From NCBI GenBank assembly GCA_016840305.1, contig JAEOSP010000559.1, forward strand, positions 1 through 10,256: 10,256 nt of DNA, given 5' to 3'. The DNA is from Candidatus Hodarchaeota archaeon (lineage in GTDB: Archaea; Asgardarchaeota; Heimdallarchaeia; Hodarchaeales; Hodarchaeaceae). The translations under genes and the position numbers were made by a program. The notes under the pieces are model-generated. The model had not been told where the DNA came from, did no database searches, and saw only the letters and a program-made list of their open reading frames with translations. How positions within the stretch are numbered: the stretch's first letter is position 1; the number at the start of each line of letters is the position of its first letter. Shown here one piece after another: positions 6,415-10,256 of this stretch.

Positions 6415-7437
6415 ATGCAAAAAGAAAATCCTTATTCAGGAGTCAAGGAAATAATGAAAAATAACAAGAAACAATATGAAAGAATTGATTGCCCGACGGA
6501 AGAAGTTGATCCAGATAATTTCCTTAACAATGATAAAATCTACGATCTTATGAAAACCAAGGATGAGTATTCTTTCACACAAGAAGATGAGCTAAAACTT
6601 CTTGATTGTGTGCATTGTAACGCATGTGAAACATCAGAAGAGAGAATGGAACTAAACCATAAGTTCTTAAACGATGGTAATGAGATCCAAGGGCTTGATA
6701 GAATAATAAAAAACTTTGAAAACACTCGTACACCTTATTTATCTGGAAAAATGCGAATAAAAAGACACGAAGATTTACCAGAATCGAGTGACACATTGTA
6801 CTATATGGGATGTCTTTCAACAATCCGAATACCCAAGTATACAGAAGATTCTATCAAATATTTACTAAAACAAAAGGTTGATTTTACAATTTTAGAACAG
6901 GAAATCTGTTGTGGATATCCATATTATGTTTCTGGAGCATTAAAAGAGTTTGAAAAAGCAAAACAAGAAAATCTGGAAATTTTCAAAGAATATAAAAGGA
7001 TAATTTGCACTTGCCCTGCGTGCTACTACATGTTCAAAGATCATTATAAGGATGAATTAGAAGCTGAACTTATTTTTATAACAGACTATCTTAAACCAGC
7101 TGAAACAAAGAAAACAGGTTCAATAGGTATACAGCATCTTTGTCAATTGATGTATCGGGGTGTACACGGAGTAGAGCAGGAGGTTGAACATCTTTACTCA
7201 GACTCTGGTTATGACGTAAGTGATATTCCCCATAAATGTTGTGGAGGAGGAATCGGGTATATGCACAGATTAGATGTCATAGATAAGATTGCTAATCTTA
7301 GAATGCAAGATTTTAAACATGTAGACTATATTACTTCTTATTGCCCTGCCTGTTGGTGGATTCTTTATTACTTTGGTAAAAAAATTAAAATCCACCGTAA
7401 AGTCAAAAACCCATTCGAATTGCTTATGTCAGACTAA
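6415..7437 (+). CDS. HdrB/GlpC-type CCG-domain iron-sulfur protein
   Basis: A 340-residue redox protein with two CCG (cysteine-rich) domains, the fold that binds the unusual [4Fe-4S] clusters of heterodisulfide reductase subunit B and of GlpC/LldE-like oxidoreductases. The first is Cys133, Cys165-Cys166-Gly, Cys200-x2-Cys203; the second Cys243, Cys275-Cys276-Gly, Cys310-x2-Cys313. Both have exactly the spacing C-X31-CC-X33-CxxC. Upstream, CVHCNAC (65-71) gives three cysteines of a ferredoxin-type site, but the usual fourth cysteine (CxxxCP) is absent; Cys26-Pro is the only earlier candidate. No HdrA, HdrC or flavin dehydrogenase partner is adjacent, so the electron donor and acceptor are unknown. 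Start is ATG 6415 or, better supported by the TATA and SD-like positions, ATG 6454 (327 residues). Confidence 0.85.
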   Translation: MQKENPYSGVKEIMKNNKKQYERIDCPTEEVDPDNFLNNDKIYDLMKTKDEYSFTQEDELKLLDCVHCNACETSEERMELNHKFLNDGNEIQGLDRIIKNFENTRTPYLSGKMRIKRHEDLPESSDTLYYMGCLSTIRIPKYTEDSIKYLLKQKVDFTILEQEICCGYPYYVSGALKEFEKAKQENLEIFKEYKRIICTCPACYYMFKDHYKDELEAELIFITDYLKPAETKKTGSIGIQHLCQLMYRGVHGVEQEVEHLYSDSGYDVSDIPHKCCGGGIGYMHRLDVIDKIANLRMQDFKHVDYITSYCPACWWILYYFGKKIKIHRKVKNPFELLMSD

Positions 7438-7625
7438 TTATAGACAGCCAACACTTGTTTCTCACCAAATTTAAACTGGGGAGTTTCCGAATGATTAATT
7501 TCATTTAAGAAATAGATAATGTTAATTTGAACAAAGCTTTTCTTCAAATATTTAGATAAATTCTGGTTAATTTTGCAGATAGTACCTAATCTCTTCGCGA
7601 TTTTCACGGTAGATTCAACTTCCAA
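7434..7625 (-). CDS. Possible small protein of 63 residues, unknown function
   Basis: A 63-codon frame starting at TTG 7625 and preceded at 9 nt by AGGAGGT, the best-placed Shine-Dalgarno in the window. The protein is basic in its N-terminal half (KIAKRLGT, KYLKKSF) with a hydrophobic middle (VQINIIYFL, res. 32-40). No known family is recognised. Its TAG overlaps the stop of the convergent iron-sulfur gene by 3 bases. Evidence for translation is the SD plus the otherwise empty space between two genes; against it are the TTG start, small size and lack of a recognisable domain. Confidence 0.35.
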   Translation of the reverse strand: MEVESTVKIAKRLGTICKINQNLSKYLKKSFVQINIIYFLNEINHSETPQFKFGEKQVLAVYN

Positions 7626-7635
7626 ATGTTGAATA

Positions 7636-7660
7636 CCTCCTGATCAAAATTTTAAGGAGG
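7636..7660. repeat. Inverted repeat made of two outward-facing Shine-Dalgarno sequences
   Basis: CCTCCT (7636-7641) and AGGAGG (7655-7660) are perfect complements around an AAAATTTT centre (7646-7653). On the minus strand the first arm reads AGGAGG and serves the TTG at 7625; on the plus strand the second arm AAGGAGG precedes a 4-codon ORF (ATG 7667 to TAA 7681). In an RNA from either strand the arms could pair, hiding the ribosome-binding site behind an anti-SD-like CCUCCU. Confidence 0.5.
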
Positions 7661-7689
7661 AAATACATGAAAAAGGAGTAATATAACAC

Positions 7690-7699
7690 TTAATATAAT
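7690..7699 (+). promoter_or_regulatory. TATA-like element of the longin-like gene, near-symmetric
   Basis: TTAATATAAT lies 32-41 bases before the ATG at 7731, which would give a leader of about 10 nt. No Shine-Dalgarno precedes that ATG. The element reads ATTATATTAA on the other strand, so it could also serve the divergent small ORF at 7625. Confidence 0.4.
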
Positions 7700-7730
7700 C
7701 CCGAAAAAAAATAGTTTACAAATTGAATTC

Positions 7731-8522
7731 ATGCAACCCTTGACTATTCAGCCTTGCGAGGAATCAGCTGTGATTATCAGAGAGTTTTTGATCATACATG
7801 AATCAGGAACTGTTTTATTTCATCGAAAATATCAAACAGGAAATTCTACTGATATAATTCTACGATCAGGCTTGATTAGTGCATTATATAATTACGCTAC
7901 AGAGGTAGAGGACGATGCCATCGATATATTGCAAATGTCAAAAGTCTCATTGTTTTTTAAGAAACGAGAGCAACCCCTCCTTTTTGTATTCTTTATTGAA
8001 TCAGACGTCAACCCTTTGTGGTGCGAAGAGGAAATAAATCTATTAATCGAACGATTTTTCAAGAAATTTCCAGAAGTTATTTGGAAAAGAGAGATTGTAG
8101 ATTTAACAACTTTCTACACTTTTCAAGAAGATGCAGATGAGATATTGTTAGCATTAGGAAAGAAAATTGATCTTTTAGTCTTCTTAATAGAAGATGGTTT
8201 GATAACCGAAGAGGAATATTTGCAAGAGGAGCTACCGTCTTTAGGTAGAAAAGTAGGGATGAGGAGCATTGAAAAATATCATAATGCATTCAAAGATTCG
8301 TTACAACTGGGAGAACATCATGTTTTAGCACTTATAGATAGATTAATCAGTCAGTTAAATGGAGATAACATCAAACGCGAGGATAATAACTATATAATTG
8401 ACTGTGGACGGTGTTTCTTCCAAGTTTGTGAAAAAGACCAGTGTTTTTTTGAAGATTTTTTACATACAATTCTGTTTTTTTTCCACTTAACGGAGCCAAA
8501 AGTTCATCGAATCACCAATTAA
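7731..8522 (+). CDS. Longin-like domain protein with C-terminal cysteine cluster
   Basis: A 263-residue cytoplasmic protein. Residues about 14-120 follow the longin pattern found in eukaryotic trafficking proteins and in many Asgard small-GTPase-associated proteins: a hairpin IREFLIIHESGTVLFHRKY (16-34), an amphipathic helix LRSGLISALYNYATEV (44-59), strands IDILQMSKVSLFFKK (64-78) and LLFVFFIE (83-90), then helix EEEINLLIERFFKKFP (99-114). The rest is mostly helical (130-210). Near the end, Cys225-x2-Cys228-x4-Cys233-x4-Cys238 could bind zinc or a cluster. The role in the cell is unknown; regulation of small GTPases is the usual suggestion for such domains. The ATG has no SD but a TATA-like element upstream. 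Recognition is by pattern only; a roadblock or adaptin-like fold is the main alternative. Confidence 0.7.
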   Translation: MQPLTIQPCEESAVIIREFLIIHESGTVLFHRKYQTGNSTDIILRSGLISALYNYATEVEDDAIDILQMSKVSLFFKKREQPLLFVFFIESDVNPLWCEEEINLLIERFFKKFPEVIWKREIVDLTTFYTFQEDADEILLALGKKIDLLVFLIEDGLITEEEYLQEELPSLGRKVGMRSIEKYHNAFKDSLQLGEHHVLALIDRLISQLNGDNIKREDNNYIIDCGRCFFQVCEKDQCFFEDFLHTILFFFHLTEPKVHRITN

Positions 8523-8533
8523 AGTCAAAATTT

Positions 8534-8563
8534 TAGTTGGAATAAACAAAACAACTATTTTTT
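8534..8563 (+). terminator. Hairpin and T6 terminator after the longin-like gene
   Basis: TAGTTG (8534-8539) pairs perfectly with CAACTA (8552-8557) around a 12-nt loop and runs directly into TTTTTT (8558-8563). It starts 12 bases after the TAA at 8520-8522. Archaeal termination mostly needs the T-run; the hairpin strengthens the call. It separates the gene from the convergent CPBP gene. Confidence 0.5.
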
Positions 8564-8627
8564 AGATTTTAAGTTATATTGGAAGGAAAATTTAAAAGAA
8601 AACAAAAACAAGCTGCTGAGAATTACC

Positions 8628-8675
8628 TTTGTCCGACATGATCATTTTTGTCCGACAAATCTAGTCATGATCATG
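8628..8675. repeat. Two-part imperfect repeat with palindromic elements
   Basis: TTTGTCCGACA occurs at 8628-8638 and 8647-8657, each followed by ATGATCAT (8638-8645 and 8667-8674). Each first part contains the odd palindrome TGTC-C-GACA; the second copy extends to TTTGTC-C-GACAAA (8647-8659). The second TGATCAT lies in CATGATCATG (8666-8675), a perfect palindrome that overlaps the stop codon of the CPBP gene. A binding-site array or a 3' RNA structure is possible. Confidence 0.5.
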
Positions 8676-9675
8676 GTCTCTTCAACAACAGTGCCCAGAA
8701 CCAATCAATTAAGGTATGGGAAAGAATAGCTGAGAACATACCAGCCTTTCTATATGATAATCCGTAAGCTATTCCTGCAATGGTAGCAGTAATTAAGTAC
8801 ATCAAAAAATATTCACTTGTTGTGTTGTTCCAATGGGTGAATCCAAAGAGGAGAGATACCAAAACTAGTACTATTCGTTGGTAATTGGCAGATTCACTAT
8901 GTTTATCTAGCTCCTTTAGAATTATACCCCTAAAAATCATTTCTTCTTGCAAACCTATTGTGAGAGCAATTCCAATGAAACTTATGATAATATTAAACAA
9001 ATCGAACTCTTGGGGGTTCCAGATGAGAAAACCAGTTATTAGCCCTAGTGGGATAATGAAGATCGATGCTATGGGGGTGATCTTATTTGCTACAATCGAC
9101 GCGTATTTTGATGGGACAAGTCCCCTATCCTTATCATTATGTTTGACATGAATACCCTCCTCTATCCCATAAGTTACAAATCCTATGCAAGCCATCCAGA
9201 TTGAGTTCATTATATAGTCCAGATCTTCAAAAGCATCAAAAATACCTGAAGTATAGCGATGATCAAAGCCAATCCACAATAATATGGCACCCAGGATGTA
9301 CAAGATAGTTCTATACTTAACATCGCTGATTTTCTTAGATGATAGAAAAATAAGGCTTGGTAAAAGATACCATATCAGGATTCTATCAAGATTTAAGATC
9401 TCTCCTGTGAGTACGAGCAAAAAAATTGACGGGATAATGACAGTGTAAATAGGTGCTATCCATGTGTATTTCTTGTCTAATCTTAGTTGTAAGGAGGGGT
9501 TTCCAACAATAATGATTGGAAAAAGAAAAAGGTAACTCAGAAGTATCACAGTAAGATTAAGGATCATATCATCCTGTGGAACTGCAACTAATACAAGTAA
9601 GACAAGAAAGGTTGTGATCAAGAAACTCAAAATTACTTGTTTTCTCATAGGTATCTGTAAGACTATACCGTACAT
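8671..9675 (-). CDS. CPBP-family intramembrane metalloprotease
   Basis: A 334-residue multi-pass membrane protein of the CPBP (Rce1-like, Abi) family. Hydrophobic segments appear at about 12-32, 40-57, 72-90, 98-112, 122-137, 155-170, 200-218, 227-242, 265-279, 290-305 and 315-330. The motif set is complete: QEEMIFRG (243-250, Glu244, Glu245, Arg249), LLFGFTHW (275-282, Phe277 and His281), and SHTLIDWFW (319-327, His320 and Asp324 where many members have Asn). These residues form the intramembrane glutamate/histidine active site. Family members process prenylated proteins, mature bacteriocins or regulate membrane proteins; the substrate here is unknown. ATG 9675 is weakly preceded by GAAGAAAGA; ATG 9648 (MRKQV) is a plausible alternative just before the first helix. 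It lies downstream of TumE on the same strand but beyond a T-run. Confidence 0.88.
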   Translation of the reverse strand: MYGIVLQIPMRKQVILSFLITTFLVLLVLVAVPQDDMILNLTVILLSYLFLFPIIIVGNPSLQLRLDKKYTWIAPIYTVIIPSIFLLVLTGEILNLDRILIWYLLPSLIFLSSKKISDVKYRTILYILGAILLWIGFDHRYTSGIFDAFEDLDYIMNSIWMACIGFVTYGIEEGIHVKHNDKDRGLVPSKYASIVANKITPIASIFIIPLGLITGFLIWNPQEFDLFNIIISFIGIALTIGLQEEMIFRGIILKELDKHSESANYQRIVLVLVSLLFGFTHWNNTTSEYFLMYLITATIAGIAYGLSYRKAGMFSAILSHTLIDWFWALLLKRP

Positions 9676-9776
9676 AATAATCTTTCTTCAATTTTATCTT
9701 GTTCGCTTGATTTCTAGAATCTTCTTTTTTTTGAGAGATATCGTTGATATTACACACGAACCTCCATATGTGCTAT

Positions 9777-9784
9777 AAAAAAAA
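9777..9784 (-). terminator. T8 run just after the TumE-family gene
   Basis: On the minus strand eight consecutive T residues begin 10 bases beyond the last base of the TGA of the toxin-family gene. Such U-tracts are enough for intrinsic termination in archaea. It would separate the toxin unit from the CPBP gene. Confidence 0.45.
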
Positions 9785-9793
9785 TGAATTTTT

Positions 9794-10159
9794 TCAAAGA
9801 TATTTCTTAATATATCTCAAAACGTAATCTAAAGTGGGTTCTTGGGATTCTAGCACCCTTGAATCGATATGTAGATGGTGAGGAAAGGTTTTTATCTCGG
9901 AATGATGAGGAGCATTGTCCCATCGTACAATAAGATCATTCAAAATAAAATTATAACGATATTTATCCTTTTGGAAGGAATCCTTCGTAAACACAACAAA
10001 TTCAAAACCATCAAATCTGGAATCTCCTTGAAAAGACGCGTTGATCCATATCTTTAGTGTACCTGCATCCTGATCGATTTTATAAGAAAAAGAGTAATCC
10101 GCAAAAATATCTATGCCCTTCAAATGTTCTTCAAGCTTATTTAGATATTCAATTATCAA
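9794..10159 (-). CDS. TumE/DUF6516-family toxin of a toxin-antitoxin pair
   Basis: A 121-residue protein of the TumE (DUF6516) toxin family. The diagnostic C-terminal half is intact: YRYNFILNDLIVRW (67-80) followed by DNAPHH (81-86) and TFPHHLH (91-97), with conserved Arg, Asp, Asn and multiple His residues that may be catalytic or RNA-contacting. The N-terminal half (res. 1-60) is a helix and three strands (FSYKIDQ, LKIWINASF, FEFVVFT). Length is normal for the family. The start is TTG at 10159, the only start codon between the upstream in-frame TAA and the conserved domain; GGAG lies about 11 nt before it. The frame overlaps the end of the upstream gene by 11 bp, so the two are probably translated together, as in many type II modules. 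The mode of action is not visible here. Confidence 0.85.
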   Translation of the reverse strand: MIIEYLNKLEEHLKGIDIFADYSFSYKIDQDAGTLKIWINASFQGDSRFDGFEFVVFTKDSFQKDKYRYNFILNDLIVRWDNAPHHSEIKTFPHHLHIDSRVLESQEPTLDYVLRYIKKYL

Positions 10160-10256
10160 GCTTGACTTTCTCCAACAGTATTAAACGCTTCTTGATTCTA
10201 TCGCGAGTCTCTAAATCAGCAAACCATTCAAAAAAGATTTGATCGTCTCCTAGTTC
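10149..10256 (-). CDS. C-terminal end of the gene upstream of TumE, likely antitoxin (partial)
   Basis: The minus-strand frame is open from the window edge through 35 codons to TGA at 10149-10151. It reads DDQIFFEWFADLETRDRIKK in the middle, then RLILLEKVKLDN at the end, a charged helix-forming tail. Its stop overlaps the toxin start by 11 bp, which with the strand and order suggests the antitoxin partner. The DNA-binding part that would identify its class (HTH, RHH or other) lies beyond the window. FFEWFADLETRDRIKKRL also weakly recalls RelE/HigB-type toxins, so a non-antitoxin identity is possible. Confidence 0.6.
   Translation of the reverse strand, partial: ELGDDQIFFEWFADLETRDRIKKRLILLEKVKLDN

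Noticed and set aside
7667..7681. 4-codon ORF (MKKE) with a strong Shine-Dalgarno on the plus strand
   Set aside because: It lies upstream of the likely TATA element of the longin-like gene (7690-7699) and so is probably not in that mRNA; recorded only as part of the inverted-repeat observation.
9569..9757. Cysteine-rich 62-codon frame on the minus strand starting at GTG with GGAGG nearby
   Set aside because: It runs 107 bases into the first transmembrane part of the CPBP gene in another frame, its SD lies only 3 nt from the GTG, and the cysteines fall in the overlap, so it is best explained as a shadow.

Overview
The window is about 10 kb of AT-rich DNA that looks archaeal. Several genes have an AT-rich TATA-like element 25-40 bp before the start codon and little or no leader. 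Starts are mixed (ATG and TTG), and Shine-Dalgarno sequences appear at only some genes. The gene content suggests an Asgard archaeon: a longin-like small-GTPase-associated fold at 7731-8522 next to archaeal-style redox, amidohydrolase and CPBP genes. The lineage is an inference from content, not something the sequence proves.

Layout. 1-39 is the apparent C-terminal tail of an upstream membrane protein. 40-321 holds no gene but has a small palindrome and a 13-bp direct repeat. 322-714 (+) is a small restriction-endonuclease-fold protein whose usual acidic catalytic residues seem to be missing. Convergent to it is a two-gene operon on the minus strand: an amidohydrolase (1556-2518), then a YycJ/WalJ-type metallo-beta-lactamase hydrolase (762-1535/1553). 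Divergent from the amidohydrolase is a GNAT acetyltransferase (2718-3335), which ends 4 bp from an uncharacterised protein with a faint kinase-like motif pair (3340-4173, minus). That protein is divergent from a large m6A methyltransferase fused to a single HsdS-like target recognition domain (4271-6259), with no restriction subunit in view.

Next come a stand-alone HdrB-type CCG iron-sulfur protein (6415-7437), a possible 63-codon gene on the minus strand with a strong Shine-Dalgarno (7434-7625), and the longin-like protein with a C-terminal four-cysteine cluster (7731-8522), which ends at a hairpin plus T-run terminator. On the minus strand the window closes with a CPBP-type intramembrane protease (8671-9675) and a TumE/DUF6516 toxin-family gene (9794-10159). 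The toxin gene overlaps the 3' end of an upstream partner that runs off the window edge.

The genes do not form one pathway. Clear co-transcription units are amidohydrolase-MBL and partner-TumE. Several entries (orphan methyltransferase, inactive-looking nuclease fold, toxin-antitoxin pair, CPBP protease) are typical of an accessory or defence-leaning region, but no complete known defence system can be assembled from them.
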